NCBI GenBank assembly: GCA_039707655.1
Contig: CM077676.1
Location: 242,934,866-242,998,865 of the forward strand
Direction: 5' to 3'
DNA: 64,000 bases
From: Elymus sibiricus
Lineage: Eukaryota > Streptophyta > Magnoliopsida > Poales > Poaceae
The notes under the pieces are model-generated. The model was given only the letters and a program-made list of their open reading frames with translations. It ran no database searches and had not been told where the DNA came from. Each line of letters opens with the position of its first letter. The stretch's first letter is position 1. The translations under genes and the position numbers were made by a program. Positions 32,598-44,696 of this stretch are shown piece by piece.

Positions 32598-34142
32598 ACT
32601 CCCCCAAGCTTAGACCTCGCTTGTCCTCAAGTGAATACCGAACTCGATAATCATGACCACAGGTTTATAGAGAGAGAGAGGTGTCGATAAAACAAAATAC
32701 AGACATGATAGCATCATGATCATTATTATAACATCAATTACTTATCATAAAACTTCTCTTGATCAAGTAACAATTCATCCACAAGCTGAAGTGTAAACAA
32801 CAATCTTTCTTGGAAACTAACAAACTATGTTCTCAGTCATTCAAACAATTACAATTTATTATGTTTCAGGAAGAGTCTATGTATGATCTTCTGGTTTAGC
32901 AAATTTCACATACTCAACTATCATATAGTCTTCCATGATTGCTGACACTCAAGGCATATTTTTACTTCAACTAGCTTCAACCGGACACAAAGGAAGATGG
33001 GGGTTTATTGTTTCACCGCCCAAGTTGTTTATCTCAGGGATAATGTCAACAATATTAATTTATGATACTTACATCCAACTGGATATATGTGCCTGAATCT
33101 TTCCGTACCACATAATGCTTGCCAAGTGGATAATAGTTAAGCTTGGAATAGGGATAAATACTTTGACTCTTGCATAGAAGTAAACACTTAAAGTAAAAGA
33201 TAGGCCCTTTGTAGAGGGAAGCAGAGGTTGTCATGCGCGTTATTATTTGGATGTGCAAGCTCTTAATGCAAAGGAACGTCATGTTATATTGCCTCTTGTG
33301 ATAGCAACCTTTATTATGCAGTCCGTCGCTTTTATTTCTTTACCATCACAAGTTCATACAAAGCTTATTTTCCCTTACAATAAAATATCATACATATTTA
33401 GGAGGAATTTTTATTACTTTTGCACCAATGACAACTTACTTGAAGGATCTTATTCAATCCTTAGGTAGATATGGTGGACTCTCATGACAAGAAACTAGGT
33501 TCAAGGATAATTGGATGCACAAGTAGTATCTCTACTTAGTACAAAATTTTGGCTAGCAAAGGACTATAAGCAAGAACCACATGTTAGAGGATCCATGACT
33601 ATATAACTTCTATGTGAATATAAGAAAACATAACTCACTACATTGTCTTCCTTGTCCAACATCAACTACTTGATTGGAAATAATTAATGGGGGCCCACAA
33701 TCATAAAAGATGTCCAACATAGTATATTTATATGTGCAACCTCACCTCCTTTATTATTCTTTCATGAATTGCATCAATGACCAATGCTATGTTTGTCAAC
33801 CTCCAATAAATTTTATCACTTATACTCTTTTTATGTGCAGTCATTAATCCCCATGGGATTAGCATATGAACTTTTATATTATCATTGCCATGATCTAAGC
33901 ATAAGAAGAAAAGAAGCACTCCAACTCATAATACTCTTTATTATAACTTTCAAGCACAATTACATTGATAACACTGGAATGAAACAAAACTGAAAATACT
34001 TCATACTAATACTTTTATTCTAAATCACAAAATAACTAAGGATCGAACTAAGATAGATGATGATAAAGGGTGATGGTGATACGATACCGGGGCACCTCCC
34101 CAAGCTTGGAACAAGTCAAGGGTGGTGCCCATACCCGTGTAC

Positions 34143-34367
34143 TCAAGTTTCCTTCTTCGGAGATGGAGGTGAAGAAGTGGTGGTCTTGTCCTTTATAAAG
34201 TTTATCGGGATCTCCTTCAAGCTCTGGATTTCATGAAGCACATGCTGGATCATTGCTGCCTTCTTTTGAACTTCCACCACTATGTGCTTAATCTCGGGGC
34301 CCCAAGGGTTTTTTCCTGCATCACTTTCACTTGGACGAGAGATGTCCCAATTTGAAGGTATAAGCAT
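34143..34367 (-). pseudogene. Remnant of a post-pol ORF in G3
   Basis: This 74-codon frame has a plausible amphipathic stretch (IKHIVVEVQKKAAMIQHVL) and a Ser/Pro/Lys end. It stands between pol and the PPT, where Athila-type elements may have an extra ORF. It is too short to assign. Confidence 0.3.
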
Positions 34368-34611
34368 ACAAGAAGTATTCTCAACCCCGTAATTATGAAT
34401 TAAATTATGAAAGTTGTTCCCTTGTAACTTGACTAGGGGCCTTCTCGGAGCAGGCCCCTCACCTCATGATTCGGATGATTCCTCATCGTCCTCATAGCTT
34501 GACCTGGATTGGGAGTGGTGGAGATTCCGGCGAGGGTGTCTCATTTTGAAGCAGGTGATTGTACCTTCATAGAATCTCCTAAACCTTCATCCATCGTGAC
34601 TTCTCCTATCA

Positions 34612-34627
34612 GCTCTCTCTCTCTCTC

Positions 34628-34668
<41 letters not shown>
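34612..34668. repeat. (CT)n microsatellite
   Basis: About 57 bp of CT dinucleotides with a single 'ca' interruption. Confidence 0.95.
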
Positions 34669-34669
<1 letters not shown>

Positions 34670-35068
34670 ATTCTATTTGCAGCAACCAAGCGTCGTCCCC
34701 CATGTTGTTGGAGGAGGAAGAAGACATGATGCCCTAGAGCCCGAAAATCTCACAAAAAATCACCCGAAACAAGAATAGAGGAGAAACTTGCGATACGGAG
34801 GTCAAAATAGCGAAACATATATATAATGAATTTTTACCTTGTAGGACAAGTCTTCAGGAAGAATACAGAGTCGGGAAGGTTCACGAGGGCCCCACAAGCC
34901 TAGGTGGGGCGCCCCCAGGGGGCGCCACCTATGCTTGTGGCCACCTCGTGCACTTTCTCGGTTGTTTCTTATTTTCCTAATTTTTTATATATTCCAAAAT
35001 GGACAGAAAGTATTTTTATGGAATTTTTGGAGTCGGTTAACTTACCGTGTCACGTACCTATCCCTTTT

Positions 35069-35559
35069 TTAGGATTCTGGAGTGTTCTGGAAGGCCTCTT
35101 TTCGATGTTCTTCCGGGGTAATTACTTGAATAATGTTGGTTTCAATGTTAATGGGGGTACCTGCAATATAATGTTTAATTCTTTGCCCATTGACCACCCT
35201 CGGGATGTTTCCCTCGGCGTTGTTGATCTTGATGGCTCCGGAATGGTAGACTTCTTCGATAATATATGGGCCTTCCCATTTGGAGAGAAGTTTACTTGCA
35301 AAATATCTAAAACGAGAATTGTACAACTGAACTTTGTCACCGACATTAAATTCTCGGTTCTGAATTCTTTTATCATGCCATCTTTTAACCTTTTCTTTAA
35401 ATAACTTGGCACTTTCATACGCTTGTGTTCTCCATTCACCTAGAGAACTAGTGTCAAATAACCTCATCTCACCGGCAAGCTTAAAATCATAATTAATTTC
35501 TTTAATAGCCCAAGAAGCCTTATGTTCCAACTAAAGAGGGAAATGACATGCTTTTCCAT
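35069..35559 (-). pseudogene. G3 integrase C-terminal part
   Basis: The frame reads GKACHFPL, then a stop (35531-35533), then LEHKASWAIKEIN, LGEWRTQAYESAKLFKEKVKRWHD, FNVGDKVQLYNSRFR and LSKWEGPYIIEEVYHSGAIKI, ending at the pol stop at 35069. This is the typical Gypsy integrase tail with the GPY/F region. CACTA-3 has inserted at the codon before GKACH, so the catalytic core is not adjacent. Confidence 0.8.
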
Positions 35560-36240
35560 CACTACTGCAGGATGGTCCTAACACGACACTTGTATAGGAG
35601 ATCAATCGACCAAACTGTGTGCGATGCATGAATCACAAACGGTACCTTAATAAAACCGTCACCAACGAAACGAACTGTGTGCAATGGCGGATCCATCAAG
35701 CATGATTCAAAAAAGATTTGCGTGTGCGAATTGTGGCATACAATTGATCCATGCGAACTGTTTGCGATGAGCCAAAACAACAGAAATGGTCAGCCAGATT
35801 AAGGTGTGTGCGATAGAGGGCATACAGTTCACTCGGATGAACCGTTTGCGATGAGCCAAAACAACAGAAACGGTTAGCCAGATCAAGGTGTGTGTGATAG
35901 AGGGCATACAGTTCACTCGGATGAAGCATTTGCGATGATCCAGAATAACAGAAATGGTCAGCTAGATGAAGGCGTGTGCGATGGACATCATACATGTCAC
36001 TCGGATGAACTGTTTGCGATGAGCCAAAAAAAACACAAATGCTTTGGCTTAACATGATGTGTGTGATACTCGGCAAACAGGTCCGTAATCAGAATTGTGT
36101 GGGAAGACCGATAATAACACAGATGATTCCTGCTAATAAGATGTGTGTGTTGTGGGCAAATGCTTGCTGGTATACAATTGTCAGTGATTGATGAAATCAT
36201 CACTGACGGGTTCTGTAGTTTAGTCCATGTGTGATGTGAT
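35560..36240. repeat. Left subterminal repeats of CACTA-3
   Basis: Four clear copies (35750-36010) of a ~65 bp unit contain 'actcggatgaaccgtttgcgatgagcc' (written as actcggatgaac + cgtttgcgatgagcc) and 'aacagaaatggtcagccagat'. Shorter 'gtgtgcgatg' words continue on both sides. They probably serve as transposase-binding sites. Confidence 0.8.
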
Positions 36241-36413
36241 TTGCTCTGTCTGCACAACATCTATGCTCTGTCTACAGAACAACATGTGTACATATAAGAA
36301 AATGATTGCATAACCAAATTAAACATCCAATTACATAAGTGACTATACATAACATTTGCACACACACCTCAATAAACAATTACATGCATACTAAACTAGG
36401 AGAAACAGTCATC

Positions 36414-37097
36414 CTAATCATCTAAACCCTCGTCGTCTACAGGAAGGAGGCACTTCCTCATGTCAACGATCCGCCTGTACATCTCGTAGCTTGTGTACGT
36501 GTCCTTGGCCGTGTACTTGACGTGTTCTTCATCCAGTCTCCGCACCTAGGCTTCGTGCCAGGCATCCTTGTTCTTGTTGCACTCATCCTTCATATCTCTG
36601 TAGTCGGGGCTGATGATGGCCACGGTGAGGTCAACCAGGGAGTCCTTTTGCTTCTTTCTGCCCCAGACCCAGTACTGGCCTTGGATGTCGACAAGCTTCT
36701 GGCAAGCCAAGCCCGTAGTCTCGAGCACCTTTAGATCGTTGAAGATGTCCACCGTAGCGAACCTATAGTCGGGGCTGTTGATAAACCTGGCGAAACACTT
36801 GCAAGGCCTTGTGGCCAGGGAGTAGTGGTAGACGGGGACGTGATGGTGCACGCACAACTAGGCGACGGCAACCTTCTGATCATACCTGGCACGACCGCCG
36901 GTGAACTCGAGGTCGAAGCCGACCACTTGGTACTTGTCCTCAGCAAGCAACTGCTCCATAGTGTGGATGGAGCTCTCCACCGAGACCGGCTCGTTGGTGT
37001 ACATCACTGAGAGGTCCTTCCCCCTCACATGGGTGTACATTACGTGAGGCGTGGTGAACTGCCACCCGTCGTAGTCGTCAGCCGTTGGGAGCGCCAT
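36414..37097 (-). pseudogene. 3'-5' exonuclease domain protein (DEDDy, WRN-exonuclease-like), two stops
   Basis: This is a single frame of 227 codons with two in-frame TAG codons (36855-36857, former Gln-type codon; 36546-36548, former Trp-type codon). Exo I: VVGFDLEFTGG with the D-x-E pair. Exo II: FATVDIFNDLKVLE with the Asp of the N-D pair. Exo III: HVKYTAKDTYTSYEMYRRI with Y and D spaced as in the DEDDy class. In plants such domains belong to WRN-type exonucleases that trim 3' ends of DNA or RNA. The N-terminus (WQFTTPHVMYTHVRGKDL) has no targeting signal that I can see. The gene points toward the left end of CACTA-3. With only two point stops it may have died recently. Confidence 0.75.
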
Positions 37098-37927
37098 TGG
37101 AGCCGCTGGATATCCTCTCTATATGTGTCGTCATGGATGTGCTTATTGTGTTGTGGGGCGCGAGAGATTAATGTAAATGGCCGGGGGAATAAATGGGGGC
37201 CGGACGGCCTGGATTCTCGGCATGTCCGCATGGCAATTTTTTTAGCGGGTAACTACATTGTGGTGCACGTAACTGCATCATCACGCCGCGCCCGGCACAA
37301 CCCCATCCATATGGCTCCCCGAACATACATGATCGTGCGCCAGCCCCAACCGTTGGTAGCGCGCGCGGAGGGAGGCGGGCAGAGCGCGCGTGGAGGGAGG
37401 CGAGGAGAGCACGCGTGGACGGACATGAGCAGAGCGCGCCGCGGCTGCCTCAACCGCGAGCAACCACATGCATAGAGCAGTTGAACACGCAGGGAATTGC
37501 AGTCTACAAGCCGGCCGGCGGCGTGATGTGAAACGACGTCACGTTTCACATCACACCATGGGGGAACAATCGTTCGCGACGCTACATAGAGAATGACTGT
37601 TTGCTAGGTAATTAAATCGCAAATGTGTCATTTCGTCCTCCTCTCGCAGGTCTTGTCACCGTGTTGCCACTCAAGGCTTCGAGTGCAAGCTTGAGCACCG
37701 CACAGGCATTTCTTTTTGCCACATGTTGGCTCGAAGAGGCACCAATGAATCGTCGGTGAGCCCGTTCCCGCGTGCAACCACGCAACCTTCCTGCCTGAGT
37801 CGGCGAAATCCCCCAAAACACCAATGGTTACCAGCCTGCTACATAAACCCTCATGGCCGGCGAGTCCGCATCGCATTTTCCCCTCCCTCCCCGTAGCTTA
37901 TCTCATCTAGTTCTCCCACAGTCGCCA
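37098..37927. other. No gene seen (CACTA-3)
   Basis: Mixed sequence between two divergent cargo genes. It may include their promoters; nothing specific is visible. Confidence 0.4.
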
Positions 37928-38656
37928 ATGGCATTGGTCCGTCGTCGTCGCTCAGCCACTCCGTTGTCAGTGGACAGCTCGAGCTGGGAGGCTACACCGG
38001 GGCGGCGGCGTAGTCCCCGGCCGCGTGTAGTGTGCGTGGCATCCCTGTTGAGTGTTCGTACATCACCCACCACACGCTCTGTCGCCGCTGCCCGACGGCA
38101 GCTGTTGCCGATCGCCGTTGCCGCCACCCCACCGCCGGCTACCATGGCCATCACCTGCTCCGCCACCGCGGCCTGAAGGCGGAAGGTGACTGTCGTGGCT
38201 GCCATCCCACCGTCCACCGCTGTGGCTGCCACCCCACCGTCGACCACCGTGGCCCGAAGGCGGAAGGTGGCCATCATGCCCGCCACCCCATCATCCGCCG
38301 CCGTGGCTACCACCCCACCGTCGGCCCCTGTGGCCATCACCCACTCCACCACCACGGCCAGAAGGCAGGAGGTGGAGGCCCGCATTTCCGTTAGCGACCC
38401 TGCGCGCTACATCGAGTTCCCACGGGAGGAGGAGGAGCGCCTGGTTGAGCATGCAAACAGGCTTACCTCCTCCATGGCCAGTGTAGAAGCCGCCAGAGTG
38501 GCGCTCAATGTGAAGCTCTACGTGGTGTCCCGCCGCTTCAAGCAGGAGCGGCAGAGGGTGTATGAGCTGGGCATCGCTAAAGCTGCAGCAGCGGCACGCG
38601 CCAGATTCCACTGCTCTAGCTCGTCGGTAGACTCCTCTTCCTCTGCATCTTACTAA
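37928..38656 (+). pseudogene. Ala/Thr/Pro-rich unknown protein with coiled-coil-like C-terminus, one stop
   Basis: One frame runs from ATG 37928 to 38656 with a TGA at 38174-38176. The middle (38150-38350) is a low-complexity region from repeated 'ccgaaggcggaaggtgg..' and 'gccaccccaccgtc' units. The C-terminal third has normal complexity (YIEFPREEEERLVEHANRL, ALNVKLYVVSRRFKQERQR) and ends in a Ser run. I recognise no family. It could be cargo of CACTA-3 or derived from a captured host gene. Confidence 0.4.
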
Positions 38657-38982
38657 GCGCGCTCGGCAGAGGAGAGGCTACTGGAAGTAGTACAAAGCCC
38701 CTCCGTTGTAGTATTTAGGGGCTATTTTGTTCAGTTCACATGACTATAGATATGATTGAACTGTACTATGTACTTAAAATTAGCTCGTATATATAGTTGA
38801 ACTAGCTATTTCAGTACGTGGTTGGCAACAATTGGGGGAAAGTTTGTTCGGTTCAGCTGTCAAGTTAAACTGTTTGTATATAGAATGACTGCTTAATCTA
38901 TGAATGAATTCTGTGGTTAGTGAATTTCAGTTGAAAAATTAGACAGTACTAGCTATTTCCGCTACAAAATTAGAAAAATGTC

Positions 38983-39095
38983 AGTGTTACAAGGTTGACA
39001 AATGGAAATGTTACTAGATTGACAAATGCCAATGTTTCCAATTTGACAAATGGCAATATACCCAATTTGACAGATGCAAATCTTACCAAATTGTC
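38983..39095. repeat. 24-bp minisatellite (about 4.5 copies)
   Basis: The unit is like 'aatttgacaaatggcaatgttacc', repeated with mismatches in an AT-rich stretch. Nothing else is seen in 38657-39500 apart from scattered 'tttgcgatga' words like the CACTA-3 subterminal repeat. Confidence 0.85.
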
Positions 39096-39516
39096 TGTAG
39101 TAAGAACATGGCTCATCATACAAAATCGTTTGCGATGAAGCTATGCACAAATCCGTCGCGCCAACTTTTCCCTTGGCTTAGTGGCGAAGGAACCCTAGGT
39201 CTGGCTTTGAATATGGGTGTTCAATCTAAAATGTTTGCGATGAGTGTTTTATTCAGAGAAAAAAATGTTTTTTTTATTTTTTACATTCATAAGTCTGTAC
39301 ATTCATAGAAAAAAATACTCGGTTGATCAAACCATATATTTCATTCAGTCACACTGTGACTTTACATCAATACAATCGAGATACAATATTAAACAAAAAA
39401 ACTAATTGCAGCGGCGGCGGCATGCTGCGCGGGCATTGTCGTCCTCTGGGATGCCATTGTTCAAGTCTTCAAGGCAGCCCAGAATGTTCTGGACATGCAA
39501 ATCAAAGAGCCGGTCG

Positions 39517-40010
39517 TCACGCGATCAACGGGCGGGGGGCGGGGGGACGGCGACTCATAGCGCTGCGAGGTAGCAGTCGACGGTGGCATCCCATGACCCT
39601 GAGGGGGGCGCGGCGGGTGCAGGCGCACATACAAGGACATTTGCGACGGGTGCAGGCACGCGCACGTGGACCGGTGCCACTGTGGGTGCAGGGGCGCGCA
39701 TGAGCACAGGCGGGGGCCCTGGCGCAGGCACGTACATGAGCTCGCGAGGGTCCGCAGGAACCTCGCTGACGCCCTCGGCTTCCAGCGCTGCGATGGTGCT
39801 CGGCAACCAGCCCGTCAATGCCACGGGGATGGTCGCTGGCGCGGCTGCGTGGATGGGAGCTAGGACAGGCGCGGGGGCAGCATCCGCCGTGGCCAGCTCG
39901 TTCAGGGCCATGTTCTTGTGATCCCATTCCTTCTTATTTTCTATCTCCTCCGGCTCAAAGTCGACTTCACCAAACCAGAAGACTAGTGGTAGATGATCCT
40001 TATGGGCCAT
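39517..40010 (-). CDS. Ala/Pro-rich hypothetical protein
   Basis: This is an open frame of 150 codons or more. I prefer the internal ATG at 40010 (MAHKDHLPLVFWFGEVDFEPEE), because the sequence upstream is less protein-like. The N-terminal 40 residues are of ordinary complexity; the rest is Ala/Pro/Val-rich. No family is recognised. It is intact but could be a chance frame in GC-rich DNA. Confidence 0.35.
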
Positions 40011-40439
40011 GGCATAGGTGGAGCATTGGAAGATAGGATTCGGGCGAGAGGGGAATGGGAGGCGAAGAAAGATTAGTAAGGCCACCTATTAAACAGTGGA
40101 TCTCCGGCGCCATTAATGGAGAAGTTGGGAGCGAGGCGAGCGGCGATGGAGGTCAAAGGGCTCGCTTCCCGGTGAGCCTGCGCAGCGTACTGCTCGCACG
40201 CCTCCTGGTGAGCCTGCGCGGTGGACTTCCCTCGCACGCCTCCTGTCTACTCAAACAGCTGCCTGCACGACAGCTCCTAGCCATGAAAAAGTGGGACGCG
40301 TGGCGGTACGTAAATGGTCAGTAGAACGCCCACAATTTAAATAATACTGTACAACCGTTGGTGATGATAACGTGACAACTATTTGTTCCAAAATGGCTTT
40401 GTTGGCTGTTAATGTGTGCGCCTTCTCTCATATTGGACG

Positions 40440-41790
40440 CGAAAAATACCTGAGCAGATTTGTGCTATATTATGACACCATGCCCAATTTCATGAATTTC
40501 GTGTGAGTTTTGGATTTACTAGAATTTAAACCAATATTCTCAATGTTGGCTCTAGAAGAAAAAAAAATCAAAAAACTTGTCTCAAATTGAAAACAAAACC
40601 CTACAGTCCCTACATGCACCCAAGGACACATATATGATTTCTCAACCCATTTTGGTGCACTGGAACATGTTCCTGTAGTTCAAATTTGAATTATGCACAT
40701 TAAATGCCTAGAAAACACAGTTAGTGTACAAAAATGTCCAAACAAACCTTGAATAAATCCAAATATTAACACGACACTCCTATTAATCCATGTTGCCTCT
40801 GGAAAAATATTCAAGGCAAGAAGAGGCAACAAATGTTGTCTCGCCGTCAAAGGTGACACACGTTCCCTATCGGAACCACGAGGCTTCTAGTGAGAAGCTC
40901 TAGTTTGTAAGAAGCTTATACCAAAACTTGTCCCAAATTGGACAAATTTTTTACCACAGCATGTTGGTGCCATTTCATGACACCATGCCAAGTTTCATGA
41001 ATTAAACAAGTTTTGGATTTACAGCAATTTAAAAACCAGGTTTCTCAATGTTTTCGGCCGATCCGCGATGCCTAGGTGTTTGAAATTCATTCCCATTTCT
41101 TGCATGGGACCTAAACGTGCACCCAAGGACACATATATGATTTTTCAATCCATTTTGGTGCACTGGATCATGTGCCTGTAGTTCAAATTTGAATTATGCA
41201 CATTAAATGCCTAGAAAACTCATTTAATGTACAAAAATGTCCAAACAAACCATGAATAATTCCAAATTTAGCACAACACTCCTATTAATCCATGTCGCCT
41301 CTGGAAAAATATTCAAGGCAAGAAGAGGCAACAAATGTCGTCTCGTCCACAAAGGTGACACGCTCCCTATCGGAACCACGAGGCTTCTAGTGAGAAACAC
41401 TGGTTTGTAAGAAGCTTATACGAAAACTTATCCCAAATTGGACAATTTTTTAACCACATCATGTTGGTGCCATTTCATGACACCATGCCAAGGTTCATGA
41501 ATTTCAGACAAGTTTTGGATTTACAGGAATTTAAAAACCAAGTTTCTCAATGTTTCCGGCCGATCCATGACGCCTAGGTGTTTGAAATTCATTCCCATTT
41601 CTTGCATGGGACATAAACATGCACCCAAGGACACATATATGATTTTTCAACCCATTTTGGTGCACTGGAGCATGTGCCTGTAGTTCAAATTTGAATTATG
41701 CACATTAAATGTCTAGAAAACTCAGTTAATGTATAAAAATGTCCAAACGAACACTGAATAATTCCATATTTTAACATGACACTCCTATAG
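40440..41790. repeat. Tandem array, ~500-bp unit, almost three copies
   Basis: The marker word 'tgcacccaaggacacatatatga' recurs at about 40616, 41119 and 41619, giving a period of ~500 bp. The surrounding sequence also repeats (gcctagaaaac..., caccatgcca..catgaatt). Both ends fade into truncated copies. The array is non-coding. Confidence 0.9.
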
Positions 41791-42059
41791 TTGCATGTTC
41801 ACTGCAGATAAATGTTCTAGCAATTCAAACACCATCCTTTCCGCTGTGACCCCATTTTGTATTTCAAATAAAAATGAAAAATCAAGTACAGCACACACAG
41901 TTTATCATCAGGAATCGTGTGAGATGTAGTACAGAATATCTTGGAGAACCCTTATCTATGGCTTACGCCTGAAGCTTCGTCGGCTACAGTCCACCGCCGG
42001 CCCATTAACCACACATGATCCCCAATATCATTTTACTGTTCAATCATCACCGGTCAAAG

Positions 42060-42677
42060 ATGGGGAGGTGGACCCGCATCATGAGGGCAACTTCGGTGGC
42101 CCACTCCGGCCAGAGCGCGGCCGCAGCCGTCATGAGCGCGCTAACAACCTCCATCAGCGCGGCCGCAATCTCCGACTGGGCAGTTGCAGAAGCCGAAAGG
42201 GTAGCTGTTGCAGCTGAGATGGCGGCAGCAACATCTGCGATGGAGATAGCAAATGGCGAGAACGGCACAACAGCTGTCCGTTCCTCGGCGGCCGCCGTAG
42301 CCCTGATGGAGGCCGCCCATGCCCATGTGGAGGCCGCCCATGCCCAGCTCTTAGCGGTCACCGCACACATCGCACGATGTTTCTCCGACACCGGTCGGCA
42401 ACCCACTTTCGAAGAGTTGGCAATCGCCGAGAGCGCTCGAGCATCCGTCCGTTCGTCGGCGGCATCCCTAGCCGAGATGGAGGCTATCCATGCCCGGACC
42501 GCGGCCGCCCATGCCCAGCTCATGGCAGCCTTTTCCAAAGAGATCACGGACGTGGATGGCGAGATGCTTGCCTAGTATGTTGCGATGGATGCCATGGAGC
42601 CCCTTCCCCAGGAGATCGTCGAGCGCGAGCTGGACATGGAGGAGGCGGCGGAGATCGACGAGCGCCAGGCGGAGTAG
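42060..42677 (+). pseudogene. Ala-rich unknown protein with internal repeat, one stop
   Basis: The frame runs from ATG 42060, with a TAG at 42573-42575, after which the same frame goes on to 42677 (EPLPQEIVERELDMEEAAEI). Two related segments (MEAAHAHVEAAHAQL and MEAIHARTAAAHAQL) suggest an internal duplication of a helical unit. It is rich in Ala, Glu and Met and probably forms helices or coiled coils. No family is recognised. Confidence 0.4.
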
Positions 42678-43292
42678 TAGTCTTTGTTTAGAGCACCGGT
42701 CTTTTTTTAGAGTAATGTTTAGGTCAGCTAGCTCTGTTTAATTGCTGAACTTGCTCGATTAAGAAGTGCAGGTGTGCTATAGGCTCTTTTGTCTGTGTAT
42801 CGAAATTATGCAATGACGTGGATGACCACTGTAACTAGGGAAATTTGAACCAAAATTTGAACGTTCAAACTCATCACACACGAGCTAAGACATATGAATC
42901 ATTTGTGATGTTCAGATATCGTACACAGTGCTGAATAAGGGACCGTGTCTGATGACACTTTGCGCGCCAGTTTTTCGCTGCACGGAGCGAAAATTTTCGG
43001 CATCCGCGGAAATATCTACCTCCCCCCTCCTCCTGACCAAAAGCCACATTTCCCCAGTTTCTTCCTTCCTTTCCAAGTACAAACCTTCACTGCTTGCTTG
43101 CAGCGCCGCCTCCTCCCCGGCGATGCTCCTACCTGCTGCTCAGTCTCGTCTATCTAGTCAGGTAATCCACACCCGACCCACATCCTCCTCCTCCTCCTCC
43201 TCCATCCCAACATGCCCCGACCGCTGACGTGACACCTTCCACCTAAATAACCGCCCCATCCTCCAAATAAGCACCGCCCAAAGCCATGGTGC

Positions 43293-43691
43293 ATGAAGTA
43301 TAGCCAGGAGCTCAAGGAGCATTTGGCAGCGGAGAAGCAAATCGCGACAGCACACGCGAATGACATCGCGATGGCTACCATGCGTGTCGACCCCTAGGCC
43401 ACCGTCGAGGCCACCGTCGACGCCTCGCGCATGAATGCCGCCACGCGGTTGCCTGCTTTAAACGACAGTTCGTGGTGTTTTCTCGAGGCCACCGCCGGTG
43501 CCTTCGATGAAGATTACGAGGTGTTTTCTCAGCGTGCCCATGCTTACCTCAATTCCAGAGCTAGCAGGTTGGTGCCCGGAGCGGCTCAGGCGACTAACCA
43601 CTACGGGGAGGGCACCCACAATGTGGATTCCTCACCCTCTTCCAAGTTTAAGGAGCCCATCGTCATCGATATCTCCAACGATGAGGAGTAG
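43293..43691 (+). pseudogene. Unknown short protein, one stop
   Basis: The frame runs from ATG 43293 (MKYSQELKEHLAAEKQIA) to 43691, with a TAG at 43395. It ends PIVIDISNDEE. This acidic end resembles a SUMO-interacting motif (hydrophobic core followed by acidic residues), which is an inference only. It is similar in style to the two helical cargo ORFs upstream. No family is recognised. Confidence 0.4.
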
Positions 43692-43834
43692 TGTGTTTTT
43701 TTAGCTTACTATAAGGACCTATGTTCAGCTAGCTACACCGGTTAAGCATGTTCCATTTACCTGTTGCATGTGCTGCTCCTACCTTTCCTTTAGAAATTCT
43801 AGTGAATTGTCGTATGTATTGTTATACTGTGTAA

Positions 43835-44570
43835 TCTGATCTTCTAGTATATATGTTCCATATATTGTGCAATGTGGTGCTCAGTTAACTGTTTAGTTCA
43901 TTTGTTGTAATGTTCAGTTAACTGTTTGGTTCAATTCTGCAATGTGATGTTCAATTCTTGTGGGTACAAGTTTGACTTGTTATGCATGTGAGAAATAAAT
44001 AGAATTTGGCTACTAAATACATGAGGAACATATACAAGTGCTATATTTCCAAGTTGTTATACATGCTTGGTTTGGTTAACCGTCTGATCTTCTAGTATGT
44101 TCTATTGTGAAATGTGGTGCTCAATTAACTGTTTCGTTCATTTGTTGTCGTGTTCAGTTACCTGTTTGGTTCAATTCCGCAATGCGATGTTCAATTCTTG
44201 TGGGTACAATTTTGTATTGTTATGCATGTGAGAAATAAATCGAATTTGGTTGTACTAAAAACATGAGAAACATATACAATTGCCATATTTCAAAGTTGTT
44301 AAGAATGCTTGGTTTTTAACTGTCTGATCTTCTAATATGTTCGATTGTGCAATGTGGTGCTTAGTTAACTGTTTGGTTCATTTGTTGTGCTGTTCAGTTA
44401 AATGTTTGGTTCAATTCTACAATGCGATGTTCAATTGTTGTGGGTACAATTTTGTATTGTTAGGCATGTGAGAAATAAATCGAATTTGGCTATACTAAAT
44501 ACATGAAAAACATATACAATTGCTATATTTCCTAGTTCATAAGCATGCCTGGTTTGGATAACTGCTTTTC
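43835..44570. repeat. Tandem array, ~245-bp unit, three copies
   Basis: 'tctgatcttcta' starts a unit at 43835, 44083 and 44323. Each unit contains 'gtggtgct..gttaactgttt' and 'gagaaataaat.gaatttgg'. The array is non-coding and directly precedes the B3-like gene. Confidence 0.9.
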
Positions 44571-44696
44571 CATGTGGCTCGAATTAATCTGCTGGATTGG
44601 CAATGTGTTTATTTTTCATCAACATATTTGACTGATAGTATGCCAACTCTCACTTAACCTGATCAATAACTACCTTATATGTGTTGCAGGGAAACA

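Larger units (their letters stand above)
32063..35559 (-). mobile_element. G3: 3' part of a second Athila-like Gypsy element
   Basis: In minus order the integrase C-terminus (35559-35069) is followed by about 2.4 kb without strong coding signal, a PPT (taagcttgggggagt, 32598-32613) and an LTR beginning TGATAGGTCCATTTTGC at 32597 that is cut at 32063. The LTR matches the G1 LTR (25009-25290 and 28739-29025). The pol side is interrupted by CACTA-3 at 35560. Confidence 0.75.

Noticed and set aside
36997..37475. Plus-strand frame of 148 codons over the exonuclease gene start
   Set aside because: It overlaps the well-supported exonuclease on the other strand and has no domain.
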